Notes: generated by a model from the sequence alone, not told the origin. Shown: positions 32,888 to 41,667, counted from the stretch's first letter. The stretch is 64,000 nt of DNA from DAOTXS01 sp034433515 (GCA_034433515.1 DAOUAL010000004.1:53493-117492), one strand, 5' to 3'. Translations and numbers: made by a program.

Positions 32888-33829
32888 ATGGATCGTTTGG
32901 TGATGCTCTACGGCAAGATTCTGCTAACCTTCTTGATCGGTTTGTGCTTTACCACGTCGGACGCCAATGTTCATCAGATCTCAACGCCGGCGCAAGATAC
33001 CACGATGGTTGCCTTGTCTGCCTCGGCGGTGGGAACACGCATTGTCTTTGCGTCCGATCGCGATCATTGTTTCTACTTTAATCTGTACACAATGAATGGG
33101 GATGGCTCAGATGTGCGGCGCGTTACCCAAGCGATCACGGATGACAAATCGCCGGCGTGGTCGCCGGATGGTCAACGGATTGCGTTTGCTTCCGATCGCA
33201 CCGGCAACTATGAAATCTATGTGGTCAATGACAACGGCACGGGTTTGATGCAATTGACAAGTGATCCGGCGTTCGATTGGGAGCCGGTGTGGTCGCCGGA
33301 TGGGCAGCGGATCGCCTTTACCTCGAACCGCGATGGGAATTGGGAAATCTACGCGATGAACACTGACGGTTCGAATGTGATGCGTTTGACGAACGATGTG
33401 GCATACGATTGGCAACCGGTGTGGTCGCCGGATGGCAAACACATTGCGTTCACTTCGGATCGCGATGGACGCTGGGAAATCTACACCCTGAATCTGGAAA
33501 GCGGCGAACTCAAACGACTCACGCATCCGCCAGCGGATGGCCGAGACCCCGCATGGTCGCCAGATGGCACACGGCTGGCTTTCGTTTCCACCCGGGATCG
33601 TGCTTGGGAAATTTACGTGATGGAGGCGGATGGTTCAAAGGTCAAACGATTGACGCACAGCACGGCGATCAATCAATCGCCCAGTTGGTCGCCAGATGGA
33701 ACGCGCATCATTTATGAATCGAACGGTGAGATTCTTTCGATGGCTGGGGATGGATCGCATGTGGTGAACCTGACCAAGAATGCGGCGACGGATTTTCATC
33801 CGTCTTGCACGGCGAATGTACGCCGATAG
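32888..33829 (+). CDS. Secreted PD40/TolB-like beta-propeller protein
   Basis: 313 residues. A signal peptide (MLYGKILLTFLIGLCFTTSDA) is followed by five to six PD40 blades with the signature PVWSPDGQRIAFTSNRDGNWEIY. Blades 2-5 are very alike. Such propellers mediate protein-protein or glycan contacts in the periplasm; the closest well-known use is TolB. It stands 24 bp ahead of the module 2 ferredoxin and may belong to that operon. ATG 32888 has GAGGTGG upstream. A longer in-frame reading from 32789 lacks the export signal at its start. Confidence 0.82.
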   Translation: MDRLVMLYGKILLTFLIGLCFTTSDANVHQISTPAQDTTMVALSASAVGTRIVFASDRDHCFYFNLYTMNGDGSDVRRVTQAITDDKSPAWSPDGQRIAFASDRTGNYEIYVVNDNGTGLMQLTSDPAFDWEPVWSPDGQRIAFTSNRDGNWEIYAMNTDGSNVMRLTNDVAYDWQPVWSPDGKHIAFTSDRDGRWEIYTLNLESGELKRLTHPPADGRDPAWSPDGTRLAFVSTRDRAWEIYVMEADGSKVKRLTHSTAINQSPSWSPDGTRIIYESNGEILSMAGDGSHVVNLTKNAATDFHPSCTANVRR

Positions 33830-33853
33830 ATATTCAAGATATGGAGGTGTGGT

Positions 33854-34765
33854 ATGCAATTAACTCGACGGGATTTTCTGAAACTGTGTGGAGCCGGCGC
33901 GGTGATGCTTGGCGTCGGTGCAAAGATGGCGCCGCCTGACTTGGCGGTAGGACGCCTTCGCGTGCCTCAACCCTCACAACGTGGGAACGGTGTGTTGATT
34001 GATGTATCCAAGTGTGTGGGTTGCCAGCAATGTCAGATTGCTTGTCAAAAGAGCAAGAACTTGCCGGTGGACACAAAGCAACGCGCGCTGTCGGCAGTGT
34101 CACCTTCTGTCGTCAAGATGCTGAATGTTTCAACGGACCCGGCAAAGCCGGAAATCAAGCCGGTCAAGATGCAATGTATGAACTGCCTCAACCCGGCATG
34201 CGTGGCGGCGTGTACGGTGGGTGCGTTACAAAAGCGCCCGGACGGGCCAGTGGTGTACGACGCGAATCGGTGCATTGGTTGTCGCTATTGTATGTATGCG
34301 TGTCCGTTTGGCATTCCCACATTTGAGTGGGACAAGCAATTCTCGCTCATCGTCAAATGTGATGAATGTGCCGAACGTCAAGATCAGGGCAAGATTCCGG
34401 CGTGTGTAGAAGCGTGTCCTGCCAAAGCGTTGACGTTTGGGCCGCGCAGTGAACTCTTGACCATCGCCCATCAGCGTATCTACGATCCCAAGAGTACATA
34501 TGTGCCCCAGGTTTACGGCGAACACGAAGTTGGTGGTACATCTATGTTGTACATCTCGGCGGTACCGTTTGAACGTTTGGGCTTGCCTACCCTATCGGAC
34601 GAGGCGCCCGCCGAAGTCAATGCAACGATTATGCACGCCACGCCCACCATTGCCGCAGGGATGATGATGGCGTTGAGTGGAATGTACTGGCTCATCAAAC
34701 AACGTGATCGGTTGGAAAAGCAACCAGCGTACGTCACCAATGAAAATCAGAATGGAGGTCATTAA
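33854..34765 (+). CDS. Tat-exported, membrane-anchored 4x[4Fe-4S] ferredoxin (HybA/DmsB-like), module 2
   Basis: 303 residues. The Tat signal LTRRDFLKLCGAGAVMLG is nearly identical to that of module 1. Cluster cysteines: CVGCQQCQIAC, CMNCLNPACVAAC, CIGCRYCMYACP, and CDEC paired with CVEACP. A C-terminal membrane helix lies at about 262-280. Full-length similarity to the module 1 protein makes the two recent or conserved paralogues. It is joined to its NrfD partner by a 2-bp gap with an AATGGAGG ribosome site. Confidence 0.92.
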   Translation: MQLTRRDFLKLCGAGAVMLGVGAKMAPPDLAVGRLRVPQPSQRGNGVLIDVSKCVGCQQCQIACQKSKNLPVDTKQRALSAVSPSVVKMLNVSTDPAKPEIKPVKMQCMNCLNPACVAACTVGALQKRPDGPVVYDANRCIGCRYCMYACPFGIPTFEWDKQFSLIVKCDECAERQDQGKIPACVEACPAKALTFGPRSELLTIAHQRIYDPKSTYVPQVYGEHEVGGTSMLYISAVPFERLGLPTLSDEAPAEVNATIMHATPTIAAGMMMALSGMYWLIKQRDRLEKQPAYVTNENQNGGH

Positions 34766-34767
34766 CG

Positions 34768-36123
34768 ATGTTTGGTATACTCATCCCTCAAGAGTTGATG
34801 GACGGTGTGGTGCTCTTGTTCATGTTCGGCGCACGGATTGGTTTACCGATTGCCTTGATGATGACGCTGGGCTATTGGGCGCAACGCAAACTTCACCCCG
34901 CCGGTAGTGAAGAGCCGCGCCGGCGACCGTTACCTAAACTGTTGCAACGGGTTTCGGATGAGGCGGATGCCTTGCCCGCGTGGTTGCCAACGATTGCTTT
35001 GCTCACCCTCGTTGGCGGTGTGGCGATGCTCTATCGGTTATGGGTCGGGCTGGGGGCTTCGACCAACTTGAACCAAGCGTACCCATGGGGACTCTGGATC
35101 GGCTTTGACCTGTTTATGGTGGCGTTCTCCGGCGGTGCCTTTACACTGGCTACGTTGGTCTATGTGTTCCAAATGCATCGTTTCCACGCCGCCATCCGTC
35201 CCACCGTTCTCACCGGGTTGTTGGGCTATACCTCGGTGTTGGTGATCTTGTTGATGGACTTGGGGCGCTGGGATCGGTTCTATCACTTTATCATCTATCC
35301 CAACCTCAATTCTGCCCTCTTTGAAGTGTCGTGGTGCATCTTGCTATACACGCTGGTGTTGATTTCCGAATTTAGCCCGGTCATTATGGAGCGTTTTGGC
35401 TGGCATCGCGCGCTAGGTCTGATGCGCAAGATCACGGTGCCACTGGTCATCGTTGGCTCAACCCTTTCGACGTTGCACCAGTCCTCGCTCGGTTCGCTGT
35501 TTGTGGTGATGACCGAACGCTTGCATCCCTTGTGGTACACACCGTTGATTCCGGTCTTGTTCTTTGTCTCTTCCATTGCCGCCGGCTTGGCGATGGTCGT
35601 TGCCGGGGCTACCGTGAGTTACTGGGTGTTCAAACGGAGTTTGCCACAACGTCTCGTCGCCGATCTCTCGACGTTCCTCCCGTGGATACTGGGACTGTAC
35701 CTCGTCCTCAAATTTGGCGAACTATTTTGGGCGGGTGAAATCGAACTGCTCTGGACGAGCGGGGTGTATAGCCTATTGTTCTGGACCGAACTGATCATCG
35801 GCGCCATGTTCCCGATTGTGTGGTTCAATCTCAAGCGGGTGTATCACAGTCGGTTGCTTTCGTTGATGGGTGCGATCTTGGTGTTGGGTGGAATCTTTTT
35901 GAATCGCTTTAATGCGGCGTGGTTCGCGCTCCGCCCGGTGCCCGGCTATACCTACTTTCCCAGTCTCGCCGAGATTCTGATTCAGTTGGGGGTGATCTGC
36001 GGCATCATCACCGTCTATACGTTAGTCGGGTATTACCTACCCTTGTTTGAAGGCACGATTACGCCGGAAGAAGAAATCAAACAAAGGGCCGGCGTGCAAC
36101 CGCAACCCCGCCCAGTGCATTAA
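34768..36123 (+). CDS. NrfD/HybB-type quinone-interacting membrane protein, module 2
   Basis: 451 residues. The N-terminus is the conserved single helix LIPQELMDGVVLLF and on, with RIGLPIALMMTLGYWAQRKL, followed by the NrfD core: YPWGLWIGFDLFMVAFSGGA, MDLGRWDRF, SEFSPVIMERFGWHRAL, LSTLHQSSLGSLFVV. Relative to module 1 the two extra N-terminal helices are missing. It thus looks like a fusion of the 27045-type helix with NrfD. Works with the ferredoxin encoded immediately upstream. Confidence 0.9.
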   Translation: MFGILIPQELMDGVVLLFMFGARIGLPIALMMTLGYWAQRKLHPAGSEEPRRRPLPKLLQRVSDEADALPAWLPTIALLTLVGGVAMLYRLWVGLGASTNLNQAYPWGLWIGFDLFMVAFSGGAFTLATLVYVFQMHRFHAAIRPTVLTGLLGYTSVLVILLMDLGRWDRFYHFIIYPNLNSALFEVSWCILLYTLVLISEFSPVIMERFGWHRALGLMRKITVPLVIVGSTLSTLHQSSLGSLFVVMTERLHPLWYTPLIPVLFFVSSIAAGLAMVVAGATVSYWVFKRSLPQRLVADLSTFLPWILGLYLVLKFGELFWAGEIELLWTSGVYSLLFWTELIIGAMFPIVWFNLKRVYHSRLLSLMGAILVLGGIFLNRFNAAWFALRPVPGYTYFPSLAEILIQLGVICGIITVYTLVGYYLPLFEGTITPEEEIKQRAGVQPQPRPVH

Positions 36124-36134
36124 CCTCTTTCTAT

Positions 36135-36177
36135 GCCCTCCCGGTTCGTCTCGCTGATGAATTAGGGAGGGCTTTTT
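36135..36177 (+). terminator. Terminator after NrfD module 2
   Basis: Stem GCCCTCCC (36135-36142) / GGGAGGGC (36165-36172), 22-nt loop, then TTTTT. Confidence 0.75.
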
Positions 36178-36204
36178 GCATTTCCCCCCAAGCGTCTGTA
36201 TAAT
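36176..36204 (+). promoter_or_regulatory. Promoter of the second two-component pair
   Basis: TTGCAT (36176-36181), 17-bp spacer, perfect TATAAT (36199-36204). Predicted transcription start is near 36211, where the repeat array begins, so the array forms nearly the whole 5' leader. Confidence 0.65.
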
Positions 36205-36211
36205 TGAACTA

Positions 36212-36372
36212 GGTGTTAGTCGCTAGTCGCTAGTTGCTAGTCACTAGTTGCCAGTCGCTAGTCACTAGTCTCTAGCGCCTAACGGCTAGCGCCTAACGGC
36301 TAACGCCTACCGACTAACGACTAACAACTACCGACTAACAACTACCGACTAACAACTAGCGACTAACGACTA
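36212..36372. repeat. Degenerate TAGTCGC/CTAACGA repeat array (5' leader of the kinase gene)
   Basis: About 160 bp made of 7-11-nt words. The first half consists of variants of TAGTCGCTAGT/TAGTTGC. The middle is TAACGGCTAGCGCC. The second half is the reverse-complement type (CGACTAACAACTACC). The two halves can pair into one long imperfect hairpin. No spacer diversity or CRISPR-like regularity. It ends at the kinase ATG with no visible Shine-Dalgarno. Confidence 0.85.
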
Positions 36373-38322
36373 ATGAACGAACTCACCACTTTTCTCCAAG
36401 CCAACATTATCATCATCTACTTTGTGTACGGTCTGGCGCACTTTGTGACCGGGATGGCGGTTGCGTTAGAAAGTGGACGCGCGACGCAATTGCGTCTTTC
36501 GCGCGCTTTGCCTTTCCTTGCCGCCTTTGGCATCACGCACGGCATCAACGAGTGGATTGAAATGTTTTCGATGATCTCTGCCCAAATTCCCACCTTGGCG
36601 CAAGAACCTCGTTGGGCGGAAATGATCAAACTGGCTTGGAAAGGGATTTCGTTTTATTTCCTGCTGGAATTTGGCGTTCGTCTGTTGAGCGAACATGTGC
36701 CGCAGCAACAACGCTGGTTACGTTTGCTTCCCTTCTTTGGATTGTTCACGTGCTTGATCGGTTCGTTCATTATGTATCTGCAAGCCCGGCCCCTGGGCTA
36801 TCCGCAACCGGGTTTGGTCGAAGTCTGGGTCAACTATTCCCTAGGTGTGCCGGCGTCTATCTTTTCGGTGATTGCTTTACTGGCTCAGCGGCGCGCCTTC
36901 TTGCGCGACAATATGCCACAATTTGGCGGCGATTCGGTGGGGGCGGCGTTGGCGATTGGCTGGTACTGCGTGCTCGATCAAATCATTGATGAATCCGCCT
37001 TCATCTTTCCGGCGAACATCCTCAACACCCACACCTTCCTCAACGTGGTCGGATTGCCGGTCGAAATCTTTCGCACGATGGCAGTAACCGCGTTGGCATT
37101 CTTTGTCATCCGCACCTTGCGCGTGTTCGAAGTCGAGTATGCGCAACGCTTGGAAGCAGCGAATCGTGCGCGCTTTGCCGCGCAAGCAGAAGCCACACGC
37201 GAGTTGATGGTCTTGTTTGAAGCGTGCCGCATTCTCGGCACCTCGCTCGATGTCAATCAACTCATTAACGATTCGTTGACCAAGATCGTCAACTCGCTTG
37301 ACCCCATGATCGCCGGCTCGGTGTATCTCTACGATGCGCAACATCACGCGCTGACCTTGCGCGCCTGCAAAATGCGTTCCGAACTATCCTCGTTGAGCCA
37401 AGCCGAGATCGCTGCCGAACAACGCGCCGCGCACGAAGCGTACGACAAATCGGAGATTGCGTACGAGTCCGAGCTGCAAGCCGGCACCTCGTTTGTGGCG
37501 GTCCCGTTGGTGTCACAGGGCAAGACCGTAGGCGCATTGACGTTGGCGCATCGCGCGGCATTTTCAAATTACGCCGTGATTCAAACGCTGGCGCGGCAAC
37601 TGGGGATTGCCTTGGAGAATGCTTATCTCTACAGCGAGGTGCAGGAAAAGGAAAAACTGCGCGGGCAACTCTTGGAACGTGCGGTGGCGGCCCAAGAAGA
37701 AGAACGCAAACGCATTGCACGCGAATTGCACGATGATACCGGGCAATGGCTTACCGCACTGGGCGTGGGCTTGAGCGGGGTGGAGCAAACGATGGCGCAG
37801 GATCCGGAAAAGGCGCAATATCAAATCGCCGAATTGAAAAATATGACGATGCACGCGATTGACAATCTGCGCCAATTCGTTTCCGATCTGCGCCCGGCGA
37901 TGCTCGACGATATGGGGTTGGTCTCGGCGTTGCGTTGGCTGGCACAGCAGTACGCTGAGCGAACGGGTTTGCCGATTCACGTCGAAACGGTTGGAAGCAA
38001 GCGTCGTTTGTCATCCCAGGTTGAAACGGTTTTGTTCCGCATCGCGCAAGAAGGGTTGAACAATATCGGACGGCACGCGCAAGCGACCCACGCTCATATC
38101 CGTTTAGAATTTGCACCCACCTTTGTCTCACTCATCGTTCAAGATAATGGTAAGGGATTTGTGGTGGACCAAGTGTTGGGGCTTCACCCCGAACGACGCG
38201 CGTGGGGCTTGCTGGGTGTGCAAGAGCGCGTGGCATTGGTGGGCGGCAAGTTTAATGTGGAATCCGAACCCGGCAAGGGGACTCGGTTGATGGTCGAAAT
38301 TCCGATTACCGACAGCGAATGA
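36373..38322 (+). CDS. Membrane histidine kinase with GAF domain (HisKA_3 type)
   Basis: 649 residues. Seven or so membrane helices fill 10-250, an MASE-like integral sensor with His and Glu residues in helices (AHFVTGMAVALE; FGITHGINEWIEMF). A GAF domain spans about 275-420. The phosphoacceptor His453 lies in ERKRIARELHDD, and the HATPase has EGLNNIGRHAQ, DNGKGF and AWGLLGVQERV. The kinase core closely resembles that of the heme-motif sensor at 30028, but the sensing part differs completely. Its message appears to begin with the 36212 repeat array. The partner regulator follows immediately. Confidence 0.88.
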   Translation: MNELTTFLQANIIIIYFVYGLAHFVTGMAVALESGRATQLRLSRALPFLAAFGITHGINEWIEMFSMISAQIPTLAQEPRWAEMIKLAWKGISFYFLLEFGVRLLSEHVPQQQRWLRLLPFFGLFTCLIGSFIMYLQARPLGYPQPGLVEVWVNYSLGVPASIFSVIALLAQRRAFLRDNMPQFGGDSVGAALAIGWYCVLDQIIDESAFIFPANILNTHTFLNVVGLPVEIFRTMAVTALAFFVIRTLRVFEVEYAQRLEAANRARFAAQAEATRELMVLFEACRILGTSLDVNQLINDSLTKIVNSLDPMIAGSVYLYDAQHHALTLRACKMRSELSSLSQAEIAAEQRAAHEAYDKSEIAYESELQAGTSFVAVPLVSQGKTVGALTLAHRAAFSNYAVIQTLARQLGIALENAYLYSEVQEKEKLRGQLLERAVAAQEEERKRIARELHDDTGQWLTALGVGLSGVEQTMAQDPEKAQYQIAELKNMTMHAIDNLRQFVSDLRPAMLDDMGLVSALRWLAQQYAERTGLPIHVETVGSKRRLSSQVETVLFRIAQEGLNNIGRHAQATHAHIRLEFAPTFVSLIVQDNGKGFVVDQVLGLHPERRAWGLLGVQERVALVGGKFNVESEPGKGTRLMVEIPITDSE

Positions 38323-38333
38323 GGGAGGATGGC

Positions 38334-38993
38334 TTGGCGAAAATTCGTTTGTTGATGGTGGATGATCACGAAATCGTCCGCGCCGGCTTGCGGATGTTAT
38401 TGCAAAGCCAGCCCGACATTGAAATCATCGGCGAAGCGGACAATGGACGCGACGCGGTTGCCAAAGCCAAATCGCTCACGCCCGACATCGTGTTGATGGA
38501 TATTTCGTTGCCGGATATGGACGGCTTTGAAGCGACGCGCCAGATCAAACGCGCCGCGCCGAACGTCGCCATCCTCGCGTTGACGATGCACGAGAGCGAT
38601 GAATATTTTTTCAAGATGCTCAACGCTGGCGCATCGGGCTATGTCCCCAAAAAAGCCGCGCCCACCGATCTGGTTACCGCGATTCACACAATTCGCGACG
38701 GCGGCGTGTTTCTCTATCCTTCGCTCGCCAAATCACTCGTACGCGATTATATGGGACGCGCGAGCGAAGCCGGCGCAAAAGAAGCGCTCGACGGCTTGAC
38801 CGACCGCGAGCAAGAAGTGTTGAAACTCATCGCCGATGGTTTGACGAATCAGGAGATCGCGGACCAGCTGACGATCAGCGTGAAAACGGTAGAACGGCAC
38901 CGCGCAAACATTATGAGCAAACTCAACTTGCACAGCCGCACCGAGTTGGTCAAGTATGCGATACGCAAGGGGTTGATTGATGTGGAGGGATGA
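38334..38993 (+). CDS. NarL/LuxR-type response regulator, partner of the GAF kinase
   Basis: 219 residues from TTG 38334, chosen because GGGAGG precedes it and the product then begins MAKIRLLMVDDH like the regulator at 31935. ATG 38319, which overlaps the kinase stop, would add five residues. Receiver: VDDH pocket, Asp56 in VLMDISLP, Lys in VPKKAA. LuxR-type helix-turn-helix: LTDREQEVLKLIADGLTN and SVKTVERHRANIMSKL. The two pairs in this locus may control the two NrfD modules separately. Confidence 0.92.
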   Translation: MAKIRLLMVDDHEIVRAGLRMLLQSQPDIEIIGEADNGRDAVAKAKSLTPDIVLMDISLPDMDGFEATRQIKRAAPNVAILALTMHESDEYFFKMLNAGASGYVPKKAAPTDLVTAIHTIRDGGVFLYPSLAKSLVRDYMGRASEAGAKEALDGLTDREQEVLKLIADGLTNQEIADQLTISVKTVERHRANIMSKLNLHSRTELVKYAIRKGLIDVEG

Positions 38994-39123
38994 GAAAGGC
39001 AAGGAGGGTAGGAAATAGAATGAGGCAAGAAGATTGAGGTTGAGGGAATGTTGTCAAAATAGATCGTCGGGCTTTTGTGCTTTCAGCGTACCTGACACGC
39101 ACGCGTGTAAATGGAGAAATGTT

Positions 39124-39360
39124 ATGGGCGAAAGAACAAGTCTTTTCTATGATCGTGAAGCGGACGTCTTGTATTTCTCAAAAGGTAAGCCATATCCCGA
39201 GCAAGAATCGCAGGAAATTGGCGATGATATGATCGTGCGCTTGAACCCCACGACCCACGAAGTTGAGGGCATCACAATTCTGAATTTTTCGCGCCGCTTT
39301 GCCAGCGTGGACAATCTATCCCTCCCGGTTACAGCGCAAATGCAACTGGCTCAAGCATAG
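39124..39360 (+). CDS. DUF2283 family protein
   Basis: 78 residues. The pattern is SLFYDREADVLYFS, a charged turn, DDMIVRLNPTTHEVEGITILNFSRRF: the compact beta fold of DUF2283, known mostly from cyanobacteria and Chloroflexota and without assigned function. Members are often found near toxin-like or mobile genes. Start at ATG 39124, with GGAGAAAT before it. Confidence 0.75.
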   Translation: MGERTSLFYDREADVLYFSKGKPYPEQESQEIGDDMIVRLNPTTHEVEGITILNFSRRFASVDNLSLPVTAQMQLAQA

Positions 39361-39397
39361 CGCGACTCATTACTGAACACGGCTCACTGGTTTTTCA

Positions 39398-41062
39398 ATG
39401 CCACCCAAATTCTTCATCACCCATTCATGGAAAGACATTGAGTTTGCTAAACGCCTGACCGACGACTTGCGCCGGCACGGGTTGGAAGGATTTTTCGACG
39501 CCTACTCGATTCAGCCCGGCGACGACATTGCCTCGCGCGTCGCGCATGGATTGGAAGAGTGCGACGTTTACGTTCCATTATTGTCGCCTGCTGCTGTTGG
39601 GTCCAAATGGTGCGAACTGGAAATCAACGCGGCGATCAACTTGAGTCTGGAACCAGATCGTAATGGCAGACCGCGCATCATTCCCGTTGTTGTCGTGCCG
39701 TGTAAATTGCCGACGCTCTTGCGCGGTCGTTTGTACATCAATTTTCACCAACGTTACGACGACGCGCTGAAGCAATTGTTGGCAGAATTTGGCGTGACGG
39801 TTCAACCACCCGCGCCATCACAACCAACCCACGCCACGCCCACCGCCGAGCCGCCGAAACCTGCGCCTACACCATCGCGTCCCCAGTCCACACTCTCGCG
39901 CGATGAACTGGCGCATCTCTACACCGAAGCACGCGCGTTACAAAGCGCAGGCAACTTGCGCGATGCCGCCGCACTGTTTGAAAAGATTGGTGATTACCGC
40001 GATGCGCCTACGCGCTTGCGAAAACTCCAACTCTATCTTGCCGCCGACGAGTTAATGAAACAAGCGCTGGCGGACAAGGACGACCGCACCGAACCGTGGC
40101 TGGACGCCCACGCGCGCTTGGAAGAATTATTGCAACTCGATCCGCAGTTTCTGGACGCGCGCGCCCGGCTGGACACCGTGAACCGTTGGCTTGCACTGCC
40201 AGAGGCATACGAACGTCTGCTGGACGCGTTGGATGTGGATGATTGGGCAAAAGCGTTCCCGTTGTTCGAGCAAATCCGCAGCGTCAAGCCGACTTACAAA
40301 CGCACCCAAATTTTATTTGAGCACGCGTGGCCGCAAATGGTTCAAGCTGGCGTAACGAAAAAGGTTGGCAAAGATGGCAGAGAAATGATGCTTGTCCCGG
40401 CGGGCAAGTTTGTGATGGGCGAAGGCAGTGACGCACATGAAGTTTATCTCGATTCATTCTACATTGATCGCTACCCTGTGACGAACGCGGATTACAAAAA
40501 GTTTGTGGACGCCACAAAACATTCAGCCCCACCCCATTGGCAGAACGGAAAAATCCCGCAGGGCAAAGAAAACCATCCCGTCGTCAATGTGACTTGGGAT
40601 GACGCGAACGCGTACGCGCAATGGGCAGGCAAGCGTTTGCCAACCGAAGCGGAATGGGAAAAGGCAGCAAGTTGGGACGAGATTAAAAAACAAAAACGCG
40701 TCTATCCCTGGGGTAACGATTTTGACGCGGGCAAATGCAATTCATCCGAATCGGGAATTGGAGACACCACGCCGGTTGGAAAATGCTCACCACAGGGAGA
40801 CAGTTTCTACGGTGTCGCAGATATGGCAGGCAACGTGTGGGAATGGTGTGCAGATTGGTACGACGAGAACTATTATAAAAATTCACCGAAAGAAAATCCC
40901 ACAGGACCTGCTTCAGGACAATATCGGGTGTTGCGCGGCGGTTCTTGGTTCAACGATCAGAGCCTCGTGCGCGCCGCGTATCGCGTCAGGCTCAATCCTT
41001 TCAGCAGGTTCGGGAGCTTCGGTTTTCGCGTGGTCGTGTCCCATTCTGACTCTGGGCTCTGA
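39398..41062 (+). CDS. TIR-domain protein fused to a SUMF/FGE-like domain
   Basis: 554 residues. The TIR domain (1-133) has strand FFITHSW, FFDAYSIQPGD and SKWCELEINAA, in which Glu75 is in the position of the NADase catalytic Glu. A Pro/Thr linker (135-165) leads to TPR-like helices (168-310: GNLRDAAALFEKIGDYRDA). The C-terminal SUMF1/formylglycine-enzyme fold (325-547) has MVPAGKFVMGEG, VTWDDANAYAQWAGKRLPTEAEWE, MAGNVWEWCADWY and VLRGGSWF. TIR domains signal by NAD cleavage, and the SUMF fold in such fusions often serves as a ligand-binding scaffold. A role in stress or phage defence is inference. It stands alone. Confidence 0.85.
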   Translation: MPPKFFITHSWKDIEFAKRLTDDLRRHGLEGFFDAYSIQPGDDIASRVAHGLEECDVYVPLLSPAAVGSKWCELEINAAINLSLEPDRNGRPRIIPVVVVPCKLPTLLRGRLYINFHQRYDDALKQLLAEFGVTVQPPAPSQPTHATPTAEPPKPAPTPSRPQSTLSRDELAHLYTEARALQSAGNLRDAAALFEKIGDYRDAPTRLRKLQLYLAADELMKQALADKDDRTEPWLDAHARLEELLQLDPQFLDARARLDTVNRWLALPEAYERLLDALDVDDWAKAFPLFEQIRSVKPTYKRTQILFEHAWPQMVQAGVTKKVGKDGREMMLVPAGKFVMGEGSDAHEVYLDSFYIDRYPVTNADYKKFVDATKHSAPPHWQNGKIPQGKENHPVVNVTWDDANAYAQWAGKRLPTEAEWEKAASWDEIKKQKRVYPWGNDFDAGKCNSSESGIGDTTPVGKCSPQGDSFYGVADMAGNVWEWCADWYDENYYKNSPKENPTGPASGQYRVLRGGSWFNDQSLVRAAYRVRLNPFSRFGSFGFRVVVSHSDSGL

Positions 41063-41096
41063 TCCCTCTGAACTCTGATGCTCTGAACGGGGTGGG

Positions 41097-41130
41097 GTAG
41101 GGGCGAGGTTACCTCGCCCCCGCCCCTACC
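41097..41130. repeat. REP-type palindrome upstream of the transposase
   Basis: GTAGGGGCGAGGTTACCTCG at 41097 continues to CCCC, then a second CCCCTACC. It matches the palindrome inside the transposase gene (41417-41443) over 24 bases. It is preceded by degenerate CTCTGA words (41044-41088). Confidence 0.8.
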
Positions 41131-41145
41131 ACCGACGGATATGTT

Positions 41146-41667
41146 ATGAAATACGATCCATCAAAACATCATCGTCGTTCCATTCGTTTGAAAGATTATG
41201 ATTACAGTCAAGCCGGCGCATATTTTTTAACCATCGTCGTCCGGAATCACGAATGTTTGTTGGGCGATGTGGTGGATGGGGAAATGCGGGTAAACGGATT
41301 TGGCAAGATGGTCCAAAAATGCTGGGATGAATTGTCGGTGCATTATTCCAATGTGGAACTGGACGCGTTTGTGGTGATGCCCAATCATGTACACGGGATT
41401 GTGGTGATTGTGGACCGTAGGGGCGAGGTTACCTCGCCCCTACAATTGCATGATCAACCAACCTTGGGTCGAATAATCGGATATTTCAAATATCAATCTA
41501 CCAAACTCATCAACGAATTGCGTGGCACGCCAGGCGCGCCGGTATGGCAACGCAATTATTTCGAACACATCATCCGTAACGACCACGATTTCGAACGCAT
41601 TCGTGAATACATTGCCTACAATCCTGTGGGTTGGCAAATGGATGATGAAAATCCCAACCACACATGA
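41146..41667 (+). CDS. REP-associated tyrosine transposase (Y1/IS200-like, RAYT)
   Basis: 173 residues. The HUH motif is in VVMPNHVHGIVVIV (His-x-His). The probable catalytic Tyr lies in WQRNYFEHIIRN, and the N-terminal SIRLKDYDYSQAGAYFLTI is typical of this group. RAYTs are single-strand transposases that mobilise or process REP palindromes. A REP copy lies 16 bp before the start and another is inserted in frame within the gene (41417-41443). The gene appears intact. Confidence 0.88.
   Translation: MKYDPSKHHRRSIRLKDYDYSQAGAYFLTIVVRNHECLLGDVVDGEMRVNGFGKMVQKCWDELSVHYSNVELDAFVVMPNHVHGIVVIVDRRGEVTSPLQLHDQPTLGRIIGYFKYQSTKLINELRGTPGAPVWQRNYFEHIIRNDHDFERIREYIAYNPVGWQMDDENPNHT
41417..41443. repeat. 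REP palindrome inside the transposase gene (27 bp, in frame)
   Basis: A perfect 27-bp palindrome (GTAGGGGCGAGG / CCTCGCCCCTAC around TTA), encoding about RRGEVTSPL between the HUH motif strand and the following helix. Its length is a multiple of three, so the frame is kept. Confidence 0.85.

Noticed and set aside
36212..36372. CRISPR-like array
   Set aside because: The words are 7-11 nt, degenerate and contiguous, with no uniform spacers, and change to reverse-complement type halfway. No cas genes are present.
39034..39123. N-terminal extension of the DUF2283 protein
   Set aside because: The extra 30 residues are Cys/Arg-rich with no family match. ATG 39124 starts at the conserved SLFYDREAD region.
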